Below the pieces are notes generated by a model. It was not told the origin of the DNA. It saw nothing but the letters and a program-made list of their open reading frames with translations, and searched no databases. Shown here in pieces: positions 16,401 through 25,293 of a stretch of DNA of 64,000 nt; the first letter of the stretch is position 1; every line of letters starts with the position of its first letter. Source of the stretch: Candidatus Didemnitutus sp. (GTDB lineage: Bacteria > Verrucomicrobiota > Verrucomicrobiia > Opitutales > Opitutaceae); assembly GCA_023701285.1 (NCBI GenBank), contig JAMPXH010000001.1, forward strand, positions 1-64,000. The letters are read 5' to 3'. The position numbers were made by a program, and so were the translations under genes.

Positions 16401-17339
16401 TCAGTAAGACTCGGAGGCTTCGCTGAAGGAGTAAGGCGCTTGGTAGGCGCCGGTCTTTTCCTTCTCGAGCTGACGCAGCAGGTCGTTGAGGAGCGACGAG
16501 GCGCCGAAGCGGTAGCGCGTGTTGTTGAGCCACGCATCGCCAAGCGTCTCCTTCACCGCGACCAGGAAGGTGAGCGCCTGCTTCGCGGTGCGGATGCCGC
16601 CGGCGGGTTTCATCGCGATCGCGATGCCGGTGTCGAGGTAGTGGTCGCGGATGGCCTCGATCATCACCTGATTGTTGCCGAGCGTGGCGTTGAGCGAGGT
16701 CTTGCCGGTGCTGGTCTTGATGAAATCGCCGGGACGAATCGCGCGCATCGCAATAAAGGAGGCGGCGCGGATGTTGTCGTAGGTCTCGAGTTCGCTGACT
16801 TCGAGGATGACCTTGAGCGTGGCGTCGCCGCAGGCCTGCACGACGGCGGCGATCTCGTCCTGCACGAGATCGAACTCGCCCGCGAGAAACGCGCCGCGAT
16901 TGATCACCATGTCGATCTCGTCGGCGCCGTCTTCGACGGCCGCCCGCACCTCGGCGAGACGCGTCTTCAACGGCGCCTGACCGCTCGGGAACGCCGTTGC
17001 GACCGAGGCGATGCGCACCGCGGTGTCCTCACCCAGCGCACGGCGGGCGTGTTTCACCATCGCCGGATAGACGCACACGGCGGCGACCTGCGGACAGTCG
17101 AGGCCTTCGTGCGGATGGAGCGCCTTCTGGCAGAGCGACGCGACCTTGCCGGGCGTGTCCTTGCCCTCGAGCGTGGTGAGGTCGACCATCGAGACGGCCA
17201 GCTTGAGGCCCTGGATCTTCGCGGCTTTCTTGATGCTGCGCGTGGTGTATTTCGCCACCCGCTCGTCCACGCCCACTTGATCCACCGGGCCGATTTCGTT
17301 GAGCAGACGCCGGAACGCGGCATTGCCTGAGAGTGCCAT
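16401..17339 (-). CDS. deoC: Deoxyribose-phosphate aldolase
   Basis: A 312-residue class I aldolase that splits 2-deoxyribose 5-phosphate into glyceraldehyde 3-phosphate and acetaldehyde in deoxynucleoside breakdown. The Schiff-base Lys208 is in DFIKTSTGK, the second catalytic Lys244 in MKPAGGIR, and Asp143 in GADEIDMVIN. The protein is the longer DeoC form with N- and C-terminal extensions. The ATG at 17339 (MALSGNAAF) is chosen because the reading frame upstream lacks any family similarity. It heads the minus-strand run with the aldehyde dehydrogenases. Confidence 0.95.
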   Translation of the reverse strand: MALSGNAAFRRLLNEIGPVDQVGVDERVAKYTTRSIKKAAKIQGLKLAVSMVDLTTLEGKDTPGKVASLCQKALHPHEGLDCPQVAAVCVYPAMVKHARRALGEDTAVRIASVATAFPSGQAPLKTRLAEVRAAVEDGADEIDMVINRGAFLAGEFDLVQDEIAAVVQACGDATLKVILEVSELETYDNIRAASFIAMRAIRPGDFIKTSTGKTSLNATLGNNQVMIEAIRDHYLDTGIAIAMKPAGGIRTAKQALTFLVAVKETLGDAWLNNTRYRFGASSLLNDLLRQLEKEKTGAYQAPYSFSEASESY

Positions 17340-17471
17340 GATGCGCGGACTATCGGGGGTTTGCCTCTGAAAACAATGGCAAAGTCGGCGCGAAGCCCGG
17401 CGACGCCGGCCAGAAACGGCTTCCGTCGCCGCGTCTGTTGGACCATGCTGGGACCAACCCCAACCGTCACC

Positions 17472-17636
17472 ATGACCATCCTGGAAATCGTGCTCAGCAT
17501 CCTCCTCCCGCCCGCCGCCGTCTTCCTGCGCAAGGGCGCCGGCAAGGACTTCATCATCAGCCTGCTGGTGACGCTGCTGCTGTTCTGGATCGGCGGCATC
17601 ATCCACGCCTTCTGGCTGCTCTCCAAGAAGGAGTGA
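17472..17636 (+). CDS. YqaE/Pmp3 family membrane peptide
   Basis: A 54-residue two-helix membrane protein. The first hydrophobic segment (ILEIVLSILLPPAAVFL) has the family LPP, and the second (FIISLLVTLLLFWIGGIIHAFWLL) has the typical GIIHA. Pmp3 homologues affect membrane potential and salt or cold tolerance in yeast and plants; the bacterial role is unknown. The ATG of MTILEIV is chosen because it starts the conserved part. It is divergent from deoC. Confidence 0.88.
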   Translation: MTILEIVLSILLPPAAVFLRKGAGKDFIISLLVTLLLFWIGGIIHAFWLLSKKE

Positions 17637-17746
17637 TCCCGCCGGCGCGGCCCGCCCGCGCCAGCCCCATCAATCCGCCCACCCCGCCCGCCGGCGCACC
17701 CGCGACAGACTTGCGGGCGCGCCTCTCGCGTGCATCGTCCGCCCCG

Positions 17747-18160
17747 ATGTCCGACCCCGCCTCTCCGCCGCCTGAACCCACCGCCCCGCACGGCGAACTC
17801 GTCATCCGCACCATCGCGATGCCCGCCGACGCCAACGCCAACGGCGACATCTTCGGCGGCTGGCTCATGTCGCAGATGGACCTCGGCGCCGCCATCGTGG
17901 CGAAGAACATCTCCCGCAGCCGCGTGACCACCGTCGCCGTCGACGGCATGGTCTTCCACAATCCCGTCTACGTCGGCGACATCGTCAACTGCCACGCCAC
18001 ACTCCTCAAGGTCGGCCGCACTTCCATGCGCGTCGACATCGAGGCCTGGGTGCAGCGCGGCAAGGACGGCACGCTCCTGAAAGTCACCGAAGGCATCTTC
18101 ACCTACGTCGCCATCGACGAGAACGGCCGTCCGCACCCCGTCCATCGCGAACACGCCTGA
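17747..18160 (+). CDS. Acyl-CoA thioesterase, YciA-like
   Basis: A 137-residue hotdog-fold thioesterase that hydrolyses acyl-CoA to fatty acid and CoA. The family motifs are seen: ANANGDIFGGWLMSQMD (about residues 28-44) with the catalytic Asp/Asn region and VDGMVFHNPVYVGDIV (about 64-79). Length is normal for YciA. It lies 110 bases after the Pmp3-like gene and just before the flavin reductase. Substrate chain length is not readable. Confidence 0.9.
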   Translation: MSDPASPPPEPTAPHGELVIRTIAMPADANANGDIFGGWLMSQMDLGAAIVAKNISRSRVTTVAVDGMVFHNPVYVGDIVNCHATLLKVGRTSMRVDIEAWVQRGKDGTLLKVTEGIFTYVAIDENGRPHPVHREHA

Positions 18161-18206
18161 ACGCACCGCTCCGCCCGTCCCCGCTTCCTTTCCCTTTCTC
18201 CACCCC

Positions 18207-18734
18207 ATGAACCTCCTTGTCCTTTCCGCCAGCCTGAACCCCGAGAGCAACAGCCGCGTGCTCGCCCGCGAGGCGCACCGCGCGCTTGTCACCGCTGGCC
18301 ACGCCGCCGCCTTCCTCGACCTGCGCGACCTCGCGCTGCCGCCCTGCGACGGCGCCGCCGCCTACAAGCACGAGAACACCGCCAAGGCCCGCGCCTTCGT
18401 CGCCGGTGCCAGCGGCATCCTCGTCGCCACGCCCATCTACAACTACGACACCACCGCCGCGCTGAAGAACCTCATCGAACTGACCGGCAAGGCCTGGGAA
18501 AACAAGGTCGTCGGCTTCGCCTGCAGCGCCGGCGCCGGTTCCAGTTACATGGCCGTGATGAGCCTCGCCAACAGCCTCATGCTCGACTTCCGCTGCACCA
18601 TCGTGCCGCGCTTCGTCTATGCCACCGAGGCGGATTTCAACGGCGAGGCGCTCGTCAACACCGACATCGCCTGGCGCACGCAGCAACTCGCCGAGGACGT
18701 CGCGCGCTACACCCGCGCGTTGCAGTCGGGCTGA
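18207..18734 (+). CDS. NAD(P)H-dependent FMN reductase family protein
   Basis: A 175-residue flavodoxin-fold oxidoreductase (PF03358). The phosphate-binding loop is SASLNPESNSR (about residues 7-17) and the second FMN-contact motif is ATPIYNYDTTAALKNLIEL (about 74-92). Members transfer electrons from NAD(P)H to FMN, quinones or azo and nitro compounds; the substrate is unknown. It is the third gene of a plus-strand run with the thioesterase 46 bases upstream. Confidence 0.88.
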   Translation: MNLLVLSASLNPESNSRVLAREAHRALVTAGHAAAFLDLRDLALPPCDGAAAYKHENTAKARAFVAGASGILVATPIYNYDTTAALKNLIELTGKAWENKVVGFACSAGAGSSYMAVMSLANSLMLDFRCTIVPRFVYATEADFNGEALVNTDIAWRTQQLAEDVARYTRALQSG

Positions 18735-18795
18735 ACGGCGTCGCGCCGGCGCAGCCGCGCGGCCGGCCTGATGCGTCACCGCCCGCGCCACCCCA

Positions 18796-19737
18796 TTGAC
18801 GCCGCCCGCGCCGGCGCGCAACCTGCGCGCCTTGTCCTCCCCCGCCAAGTCCCACGAGAGCCCTGCCGGCCTGTTCTACGCCGCCGGCGCCTTCCTGCTC
18901 TGGGGCGCGTTTCCCGTCTACTGGAAACAGATGCAGGGCGTCTCCGCCTTCGAGCTGATCGCCCACCGCATCGTCTGGTCGCTGTTCTTCCTGCTCATCG
19001 TGCAGGCCTGGCGCCACCGCTACGGCGCGATGCTGGCTGCGTTCACCAGCTGGCGCAGCTTCGGCCTCAATCTCCTCAGCAGCCTCCTGCTCACGGCCAA
19101 CTGGACCATCTACGTCTGGGCCGTGAACCGCGGCAACGTCATCGAGTCCAGCCTCGGCTACTTCCTCGTGCCCATCGCCAACGTCGCCATCGGCTCGCTG
19201 CTGCTGCACGAGAAGCTCCGGCCGCTGCAGTGGCTCGCCATCGCCGGCGCCACCGGCGGCGTCGGCCTGTTGCTCCTCGGCGTCGGCCACGTGCCGTGGA
19301 TCGCGCTCTCCATCGCGGTGACCTGGGCCGGTTACGGATTTCTGAAAAAGCAGTCGCCGCTCGGGCCGATCGCGGGGCTGACGATCGAGACCTTCGTGCT
19401 CTTCCCTTTCGCCGCCGCCGCGCTGCTCTGGTGGCACCACACCGGCGAAGGCGCGCTCGGCCGCGTCGACGCCCGCACGCACGCCTTCATCCTCTGCGCC
19501 GGCATCGTCACGGCCGTGCCGCTGCTGCTGTTCGCCTCCGGCGCGCAACGCCTGCGCCTGACCACGCTCGGGCTGTTCCAATACGTCTCGCCCACGGTGC
19601 AGTTCCTCCTCGGCTATTTCCTGTATCGCGAGCCGTTCAGCCAGTCGCAGTTCGCCGCCTACGCCATGATCTGGTGCGGACTCATCCTTTATTCGGCCGA
19701 CGGTTTCTGGTCGCAGCGCAAGCGTCTCTTCGGTTGA
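18796..19737 (+). CDS. rarD: RarD-type EamA family transporter
   Basis: A roughly 313-residue inner-membrane protein with ten hydrophobic segments in two EamA repeats. The start of the conserved part (GLFYAAGAFLLWGAFPVYWK), the early HRIVWSLFF and later TANWTIYVWAVN match RarD, whose name comes from a chloramphenicol-sensitive phenotype; the exported substrate is not known. The first ATG lies too far inside, so initiation is probably at TTG 18796 or TTG 18832. It is followed 11 bases later by the SGNH hydrolase. Confidence 0.88.
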   Translation: MTPPAPARNLRALSSPAKSHESPAGLFYAAGAFLLWGAFPVYWKQMQGVSAFELIAHRIVWSLFFLLIVQAWRHRYGAMLAAFTSWRSFGLNLLSSLLLTANWTIYVWAVNRGNVIESSLGYFLVPIANVAIGSLLLHEKLRPLQWLAIAGATGGVGLLLLGVGHVPWIALSIAVTWAGYGFLKKQSPLGPIAGLTIETFVLFPFAAAALLWWHHTGEGALGRVDARTHAFILCAGIVTAVPLLLFASGAQRLRLTTLGLFQYVSPTVQFLLGYFLYREPFSQSQFAAYAMIWCGLILYSADGFWSQRKRLFG

Positions 19738-19748
19738 GTTCGCGACGT

Positions 19749-20477
19749 ATGTTGCGCCGCCTCCTCTCCCTCCTGTTCCTCTCCGGCCTCGCCACGCTCG
19801 CCAGCGCGCAAACCCCGCGCGCCGACGCCTCCGCCGCGATCCCGAAACCCGCCCGCTCGTTCATGGAAAAACATGAATCCTTCCTCGCCCGCGCCCAAGC
19901 CGGCCCGATCGGGCTGCTCTTCCTCGGCGACTCCATCACCGAGCAGTGGAAGACGGCCCCCGCCGTCTGGGAAAAGCACTACGGCACGCACCAGCCCGCC
20001 AACTTCGGCATCGGCGGCGACCAGACCCAGAACGTCATCTGGCGCATCGAGCACGGCGAGCTCGACGGCATCGCCCCGCGCGCCGTCGTCCTGCTCATCG
20101 GCACCAACAACTCCGCCTCGCACTCCGCGCCCGAAATCGTGGCCGCGATCGGCAAGATCCTCGGTCTCGTGCGCGCCAAATTGCCGGAGACAAAGATTCT
20201 GCTCAACGCGATCTTCCCCCGCGGCCCGCGCAAGAACAAGGCCGGCGAGGACGAGGACTGGCAGGCGCGCATGGCGGTCATCCGCGAGGTGAACGCCGCG
20301 CTGCCCGGCCTTGCCGATGGCCAGCACGTGCACTTTCTCGACGCCGGCCCGCGCTTCCTCGATGCCGAGGGCAAGATCCCGACCACGATCATGCGCGACC
20401 AACTGCACCTCACGCCCGAAGGCTACCGGATCTGGGCCGAGGCCATGCAGCCCAAGCTGGACGAGCTGCTGAAGTAA
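19749..20477 (+). CDS. Secreted SGNH/GDSL hydrolase
   Basis: A 242-residue exported esterase or lipase. After a signal peptide ending at ASAQ (about residue 21) come block I GDSIT with the nucleophile Ser, block II in GIGGDQTQNV, block III GTNN, and block V DQLHLTPEGY with catalytic Asp and His. It resembles the platelet-activating-factor acetylhydrolase subunit group common in Verrucomicrobiota and Planctomycetota, where these enzymes often deacetylate carbohydrates. The ATG at 19749 gives an intact signal peptide. Confidence 0.92.
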   Translation: MLRRLLSLLFLSGLATLASAQTPRADASAAIPKPARSFMEKHESFLARAQAGPIGLLFLGDSITEQWKTAPAVWEKHYGTHQPANFGIGGDQTQNVIWRIEHGELDGIAPRAVVLLIGTNNSASHSAPEIVAAIGKILGLVRAKLPETKILLNAIFPRGPRKNKAGEDEDWQARMAVIREVNAALPGLADGQHVHFLDAGPRFLDAEGKIPTTIMRDQLHLTPEGYRIWAEAMQPKLDELLK

Positions 20478-20531
20478 CGAGTCCGCCAGGTCCGCGTGCC
20501 GCTCCCGCGGCGCGCGGTGATCCGGCTCAGC

Positions 20532-21029
20532 TCATTCCGTCGGCAGATTCTTGCCGAAATCGACCAGCTCCATCTCGAACACCAGCGTGGCCCGGCGCGG
20601 GATGTGCGGCGGGTTGCCACGCGTGCCGTAACCGAGCTCATACGGGACGATGAGCAGCCATTTCTCGCCCTTGTGCATGCGCTGCAACGCCTGGTCCCAG
20701 CCCGCGATCAGGTCGCCGCGGCCGATGCGCGGACGGAAGGGCTTGGCGGGGTCCGTCGTTTCGTCGAAAACTTTTCCGTTCAGGAGCATGCCCTTGTAGA
20801 GCACCGACGCCCGCATGCCGGCTGCGGGTGTGCCGCCGCTACGGTCGCCCTCCTTGAGCACGATGTAGCGGAGGCCGGTCGAGGTCTTCTGCGCCTCGGG
20901 CCAGCGCTTCTCCACAATCTCGAGATCTTCCGGCGGCAACCGCTCCCGCTGCGCGTGCAGCGTCGGCGCGCTGCAACCGATCAGGACGAGGAAGAGAAAC
21001 GCGAAGCGACGGAAAGCGGGAGACATCAT
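20532..21029 (-). CDS. FKBP-type peptidyl-prolyl isomerase lipoprotein
   Basis: A 165-residue prolyl isomerase. The N-terminus carries a hydrophobic segment and a lipobox-like LVLIGC (Cys about residue 19), so it is probably a lipoprotein outside the cytoplasm. The FKBP domain covers about 50-160 with VLYKGMLLNGKVFDETT, LIAGWDQALQRMHKGEKW and YELGYGTRG. It helps fold exported proteins. Its start overlaps the stop of the carboxypeptidase gene by four bases, so the two are co-expressed. Confidence 0.92.
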   Translation of the reverse strand: MMSPAFRRFAFLFLVLIGCSAPTLHAQRERLPPEDLEIVEKRWPEAQKTSTGLRYIVLKEGDRSGGTPAAGMRASVLYKGMLLNGKVFDETTDPAKPFRPRIGRGDLIAGWDQALQRMHKGEKWLLIVPYELGYGTRGNPPHIPRRATLVFEMELVDFGKNLPTE

Positions 21030-22123
21030 GATTTGGGCAAAGGAGGAAGGCGGAAGATGACGGCCGGCTCCTTCGGCGTCGAGGCTGCATCCGTGGCGGG
21101 CACCGGCTGCGTCTTCACGGTGGGGATTTCATCCTTGGCCGGGGCCGCGCCTGCCGCGGGTGCGGCGGTTTTCGCGCCCGGCGCGGTCGAGACGACGGGC
21201 AAGGCGAGTTTCGGTCCGCGCCCGGGAGCCGCCGCGAACCCTTGCTCGAGCAGCTCGACCACCTTCAGGTCGCGCGCCTTGCCCTTGTCGATCTGGCGGT
21301 TCGGGCCGAACGAGCCCACGATGACGACGATGAGCCGGCGACCGTTGCGTTCCGCGGTGGCGCTGAGGCAGTAACCGGCGGCGGCGGTGTAACCAGTCTT
21401 CAAGCCGTCGACGCCCGGCACCTTGCCAAGGAGATTGTTGTGGTTGCGCATGAGCTGCGGCCCCTGCGCACGTCCCACGCCGAACGGCCGCTCGCGCACC
21501 GCGGTGTATTTCAGCACGTCGGTGTGCTGCACGAGATGGCGGCACAGGATCGCAAAATCGCGCGGCGTGGTCAGGTCGCCCTCGTCGATGCGCCGGCTCG
21601 GCGGCGGCAGGCCGTGCGGCGTGCGGAACGTCGTGCGGTGCATGCCGAGCTGGCGCGCCTTGGCGTTCATCAACTCCACGAACGCCGGCACGGAGCCGGC
21701 CGCCGTGCGGGCGAGCGCGTGCGCGGCGTCGTTGGCCGACTGGATCATCATCGCGTAGAGGAGTTCCTCGACGGGGAAGGTCTCGCGCGGATCGAGATAG
21801 ACCTGCGTGCCGCCCATCTTCGCATCGGCCGCGGTGATCTGCACCGGCGTCTGCAAGGTCAGCGTGCCGTCGGCCAGCTTGTCGTGCACGATGGCGAAGG
21901 TCATGAGCTTCGTCATGCTCGCGGGCGGATTCGTCACGTCGGCATTCTCCGCGTTCACCACCTCGCCGGTGTCCGCATCGATGGTGATGGCGCCGGCATA
22001 TATCCCGGTGGAGCTGCCGCGCGACTGGGCACCGGCCGGCGTCGCCGCCCAAGCGACCGCGAGGAGGACGAGGGAAAACAGAAAAGCGAGAGGACGCGTC
22101 CGCGCGCGCCGGGAAAATTGCAT
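21026..22123 (-). CDS. dacA: D-alanyl-D-alanine carboxypeptidase (penicillin-binding protein 5/6 type)
   Basis: A 365-residue exported serine peptidase that removes the terminal D-Ala from peptidoglycan stem peptides. The signal peptide ends near PAGAQ. The three active-site motifs are SMTK, SAN (QSANDA) and KTG (LKTGYTAAAG). The usual C-terminal PBP5 beta domain is replaced by an Ala/Pro-rich tail of about 75 residues. The ATG at 22123 (MQFSRRAR) is preferred; 22147 is possible. It is translationally coupled to the FKBP isomerase. Confidence 0.92.
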   Translation of the reverse strand: MQFSRRARTRPLAFLFSLVLLAVAWAATPAGAQSRGSSTGIYAGAITIDADTGEVVNAENADVTNPPASMTKLMTFAIVHDKLADGTLTLQTPVQITAADAKMGGTQVYLDPRETFPVEELLYAMMIQSANDAAHALARTAAGSVPAFVELMNAKARQLGMHRTTFRTPHGLPPPSRRIDEGDLTTPRDFAILCRHLVQHTDVLKYTAVRERPFGVGRAQGPQLMRNHNNLLGKVPGVDGLKTGYTAAAGYCLSATAERNGRRLIVVIVGSFGPNRQIDKGKARDLKVVELLEQGFAAAPGRGPKLALPVVSTAPGAKTAAPAAGAAPAKDEIPTVKTQPVPATDAASTPKEPAVIFRLPPLPKS

Positions 22124-22203
22124 GACGCGCCAACGCATCCACCGCACCGCGGCGGTGCAACGAAAATCTCGCCAAAGTGCGTCTCGTCAGGACGAAGCCC
22201 GAC

Positions 22204-22830
22204 TCACCGCAGGACACGCACCGCCGGATGCCGCGCCACGAGCGCGAGCGCCTGACGCAGGAGCGTCTTGCCCGGCTCCATGCGATGCCACGGCGAGGCG
22301 CCGCTCGGGTGCGGCAGCGGGATGCAGTCCATCGCGTGGCCGCGGTAGTCGACGCGGAATTTCCTCCCGATCACGTCATTCAACGGCGCGGGCGGCAGGA
22401 CTTGCGTGATGGCGAGCTTCCCGACGGGAAGGATGAGGTCCGGTTTGAGCAACGTGACCTCCGCAGCGAGCCAGCGGGAGCAGGCTGCGATCTCCTCGTC
22501 GTCGGGGACACGATCGCCGCCGGCGGACTTTTTCCCGGGAAAACACCGGCACACGGCGGCGAAGTAGAGACGGTCGCGCGTCTCGTCCTCGGTCCAGCCG
22601 AGCGCCTCGTGAAACCACTTGAAGAGCGTCTTGCCGGCCGTCCACGCGAAGGGACGTCCGAGCACCGGCTCCTTGTCGCCCGGGGCCTGGCCGACGAGCA
22701 ACACGCGCGACACCACCGGCCGGCCGACGACGACGGGCTTATGCATGCGCGGGCAGGCTTCACACGCGGCGAGGCGCGCGAGATGGCGGCGGACAGCGGC
22801 GACGGTGGGAACGGGCATGACGAAGCGCAC
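22204..22830 (-). CDS. Uracil-DNA glycosylase family protein
   Basis: A 208-residue base-excision repair type protein. Cys23 and Cys26 (CEACPRM), with Cys in AAVCRCF and AACSRW, fit the four Cys ligands of the 4Fe-4S cluster in family 4/5 glycosylases. Motif A appears as VGQAPGDKEPVLGRPF and the second motif as LPHPSGAS. The exact family (4, 5 or UdgX-like) cannot be fixed by eye. The start may be ATG 22830 or the ATG of MPVPTVAAV at 22818. Repeat copy C begins 52 bases upstream. Confidence 0.85.
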   Translation of the reverse strand: MRFVMPVPTVAAVRRHLARLAACEACPRMHKPVVVGRPVVSRVLLVGQAPGDKEPVLGRPFAWTAGKTLFKWFHEALGWTEDETRDRLYFAAVCRCFPGKKSAGGDRVPDDEEIAACSRWLAAEVTLLKPDLILPVGKLAITQVLPPAPLNDVIGRKFRVDYRGHAMDCIPLPHPSGASPWHRMEPGKTLLRQALALVARHPAVRVLR

Positions 22831-22882
22831 CGACGAGCACGCGGCACGCGCGGGCTGAGGTCAAGCCGCGCCCCTGATCCGC

Positions 22883-23014
22883 TTAGCCGGGATCATGCAG
22901 GAGGTGGGCGTCGGTGTCCTTACCGACGCCTGTCGCCGCTGGGACAGCGGCGACCACCCCATTGTCAGGAGCTTATCAGTCGGGAGTGACGTCCAACTGC
23001 ATGAGTCCGGTTTA
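22883..23014 (-). repeat. Complete copy C of the ~132-bp dispersed element
   Basis: Opposite orientation to copies A and B. On the plus strand it begins TTAGCCGGGATCATGCAG and ends with CTGCATGAGTCCGGTTTA. Both internal hairpins are perfect here: GGCGTCGGT / ACCGACGCC and GTCGCCGCTG / CAGCGGCGAC. It lies between the uracil-DNA glycosylase start and the helicase gene end. Confidence 0.85.
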
Positions 23015-23019
23015 GGGCG

Positions 23020-23044
23020 AAGTGTAACCTAATAGGTTACACTT
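23020..23044. other. 25-bp perfect palindrome
   Basis: AAGTGTAACCT and its exact inverse AGGTTACACTT flank the three bases AAT. The segment is AT-rich against its surroundings, begins six bases after repeat copy C and is 72 bases from the helicase stop codon. No T-run follows on either strand, so it could be a protein-binding site or part of an inserted element and not an ordinary terminator. Confidence 0.7.
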
Positions 23045-23115
23045 TCCGGTGCGCGGAGAGCCTGCGGGGCGGCCTCGCGGAGCCCGGCCCTGCAGGCGCG
23101 AGGTGCGGGGATTGC

Positions 23116-24426
23116 TCAGCGGCGGCCGCGGAATTGGAAGCCGACCTTGCCGCCGTTGCTGTCGCGGTTCGGGTTGCCGCCGTGACCGCCGCGGAATCCG
23201 CCGCGCTGGCCACCGCCGCCACCACCCCCGCGATTGCCACCGCGTTGTCCGCCACCACCGCCTCCGCGCTGACCGCGGACGGGTTTGGGCTGGGCGACGC
23301 CGAAGGGCAGGTAATCGAAACCTTCGAGGCGAAGTTCAGGGATCTTCTGGCCGATGAAGCGCTGGATGTCGCGGATATCGTCGGCATTCTCCGGCGTGAC
23401 GAGCGTGAACGCGTCGCCGACGGCCTGCGCACGGCCGGTGCGGCCGATGCGGTGGACGTAGTCCTCGGGATTTTCCGGGACGTCGTAGTTAATGACGTGA
23501 GTGACGCCGGCGACGTCGATGCCGCGGGCGGCGATGTCGGTGGCGACCATCACCTCGTATTTGCCGGACTTGAAGCCGGCGAGGGCCTCGATGCGCTGGT
23601 TCTGCGAGCGGTTGGCGTGGAGGACGGCGACGGAATGGTTCGCGGCCTTGAGCTTGCGGGCGATCTTGTCGGCGCCATGCTTGGTGCGCGAGAAGACGAG
23701 CACGCTGTCGAAATCGGTCTTCTCAAGGAGCGCGAGGAGTAGGTCGAACTTTTGTCCGAGCGCGACCGGGTAGAGCGCGTGGTTGATGGAGTTGTTGACC
23801 GAGCGGTTGACGCCGATCTCAACCTTCGAAGGGTTGCGCAGGGCGAAAGAGGCGACGGCGGCGATCTCAGGCGGCACGGTGGCGGAGAAAAACAGCGTCT
23901 GGCGCTCGCGCGGGCAGCGGGCGATGATGTCCTTCACGACGGGCAGGAAGCCCATGTCGAGCATGCGGTCGACCTCGTCGAGGACGAGGATCTGGATGTC
24001 GCGGAGATTGATGGAGCCATCCTGGACATAGTCCATGAGGCGGCCGGGCGTGGCGCAGATGATGTCCACACCCTTGCGGAGTTCGCTGCGCTGGCTGCCA
24101 TAACCGACGCCGCCGAAGACGGCGACGGTGCGAAGATCGGTGAAGCGCGCGAAGTCGCGGAATGCGGTCTCGACCTGCGCGGCGAGCTCGCGCGTGGGCT
24201 CGAGCACGAGCACGCGCGGCTTGGCGGCGTGCTGGCCGAGGCGCGTCAGGATCGGGAGCGCGAAGGCGGCGGTCTTGCCGGTGCCGGTCTGGGCGGAGCC
24301 GATGAGGTCGCCGCCGCCGAGCACGACCGGGATCGCGCGGAGCTGGATGGGAGTCGGGTCCGTGTAACCGGCGGCTTGGATACCGCGAAGGACGGGCTCG
24401 GAGAGATGAAGAGCTTTGAAAGGCAT
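23116..24426 (-). CDS. rhlE: DEAD-box RNA helicase, RhlE-like
   Basis: A 436-residue ATP-dependent RNA helicase. Visible motifs are the Q motif (TPIQLRAIPV), motif I AQTGTGKT, Ia PTRELA, II DEVD (DEAD replaced by DEVD), III SAT, V ARGIDV and VI HRIGRTGRA. The last 60 residues are an RGG-rich disordered tail (repeats of GGGGGQRGG type), which usually binds RNA. It acts in ribosome assembly, mRNA decay or cold adaptation. The ATG at 24426 (MPFKALHLSE) matches the family start. It sits downstream of an RRM protein with a similar tail. Confidence 0.93.
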   Translation of the reverse strand: MPFKALHLSEPVLRGIQAAGYTDPTPIQLRAIPVVLGGGDLIGSAQTGTGKTAAFALPILTRLGQHAAKPRVLVLEPTRELAAQVETAFRDFARFTDLRTVAVFGGVGYGSQRSELRKGVDIICATPGRLMDYVQDGSINLRDIQILVLDEVDRMLDMGFLPVVKDIIARCPRERQTLFFSATVPPEIAAVASFALRNPSKVEIGVNRSVNNSINHALYPVALGQKFDLLLALLEKTDFDSVLVFSRTKHGADKIARKLKAANHSVAVLHANRSQNQRIEALAGFKSGKYEVMVATDIAARGIDVAGVTHVINYDVPENPEDYVHRIGRTGRAQAVGDAFTLVTPENADDIRDIQRFIGQKIPELRLEGFDYLPFGVAQPKPVRGQRGGGGGGQRGGNRGGGGGGGQRGGFRGGHGGNPNRDSNGGKVGFQFRGRR

Positions 24427-24585
24427 GGAAGGGAGGAACCACTGCTGCGCACTGATCGACGCTGGAATGGGGTGCGGGCCCCGCGCAAAGCGCGGCCACG
24501 CAAGGGGCGTCGCGGCCAGGGGCACGCGGACGCGGATGAAAAAAGCGGCGACGACTAGCGAGCTAGCGGATGAGTGATTCGCCCG

Positions 24586-24621
24586 GAAAAACAAAAGGGC
24601 GGAGCCGCTTGGGCTCCGCCC
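24586..24621 (-). terminator. Intrinsic terminator after the RRM gene
   Basis: On the minus strand a 10-bp stem (GGGCGGAGCC / GGCTCCGCCC, five-base loop) is followed by TTTTGTTTTT. It lies about 60 bases beyond the RRM gene stop and before the helicase start, so the two genes are probably separate transcripts. Confidence 0.88.
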
Positions 24622-24679
24622 CGAAAGTCAGACAGTTTGCGCACGGCAAACGCGGAGCGCGTGAAAACGCGCGGTCCGC

Positions 24680-25078
24680 TTAGTAACGGTCGCGACCGCC
24701 GCGATCGCCACCGCGACCGCCGCCGAAGCCACCGCGGCCACCGCCGCCGAAGCCGCCACGGCCACCGCCGCCGCCGCCGAAGCCGCGACGCTCGCCGCCG
24801 CCGAAGCCACCGCCAGCCGGACGGTCTTCCTTCGGACGGGCTTCGTTGACCTGGAGGGGACGGCCGTCGAGTTGGACGCCGTTGGTCTTCTCGATGGCGA
24901 CCTTGGCCTCATCGGCCGTGCCCATCGTGACGAACGCGAAACCGCGCGGGCGGCCCGTGAATTTGTCCATCGCGACGTAGATGTCGGTCACGGCGCCGAA
25001 CTGCTCGAAGTGAGCGCGGAGCGCGTCTTCCGTGGTTTGGAAGGAGAGATTGCCGACGTAGAGTTTGGAGTTGCTCAT
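24680..25078 (-). CDS. RRM-domain RNA-binding protein, glycine-rich
   Basis: A 132-residue RNA chaperone type protein. One RRM covers about residues 1-82 with RNP2 LYVGNL and RNP1 RGFAFVTM. The rest is a Gly/Arg tail ([11 protein letters not shown] repeats). Bacterial proteins of this layout are often cold-induced, and the roughly 100-base AT-richer leader upstream (25079-25190) could hold regulation, though I see no specific motif beyond CCCACTGTGGG. The tail resembles that of the nearby DEAD-box helicase. Confidence 0.93.
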   Translation of the reverse strand: MSNSKLYVGNLSFQTTEDALRAHFEQFGAVTDIYVAMDKFTGRPRGFAFVTMGTADEAKVAIEKTNGVQLDGRPLQVNEARPKEDRPAGGGFGGGERRGFGGGGGGRGGFGGGGRGGFGGGRGGDRGGRDRY

Positions 25079-25293
25079 GTGATGATGTCGTAAAGGGCCT
25101 TCGTCTGCTGCCAGTCCGTTCCCACTGTGGGTTTCAAATCATCACTTAAGCCAAGCAGCTCAGCCAACGACTCACCAGATCCTGTCATCTAACTCGAAAA
25201 CTCTAAACGAACGGCCGAGAAGAACGCATCGGCCGCGGGCAAACGCAAGGTCAATTCCGGGCGGAGGCCCCGTAGCGTTTGTGCCAGAGCGGG

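Noticed and set aside
24437..24459. Additional AACCACT-type repeat arm upstream of the DEAD-box gene
   Set aside because: The similarity (AACCACTGCTGCGCACTGAT) covers only one degenerate arm without an inverted partner, so chance cannot be excluded.
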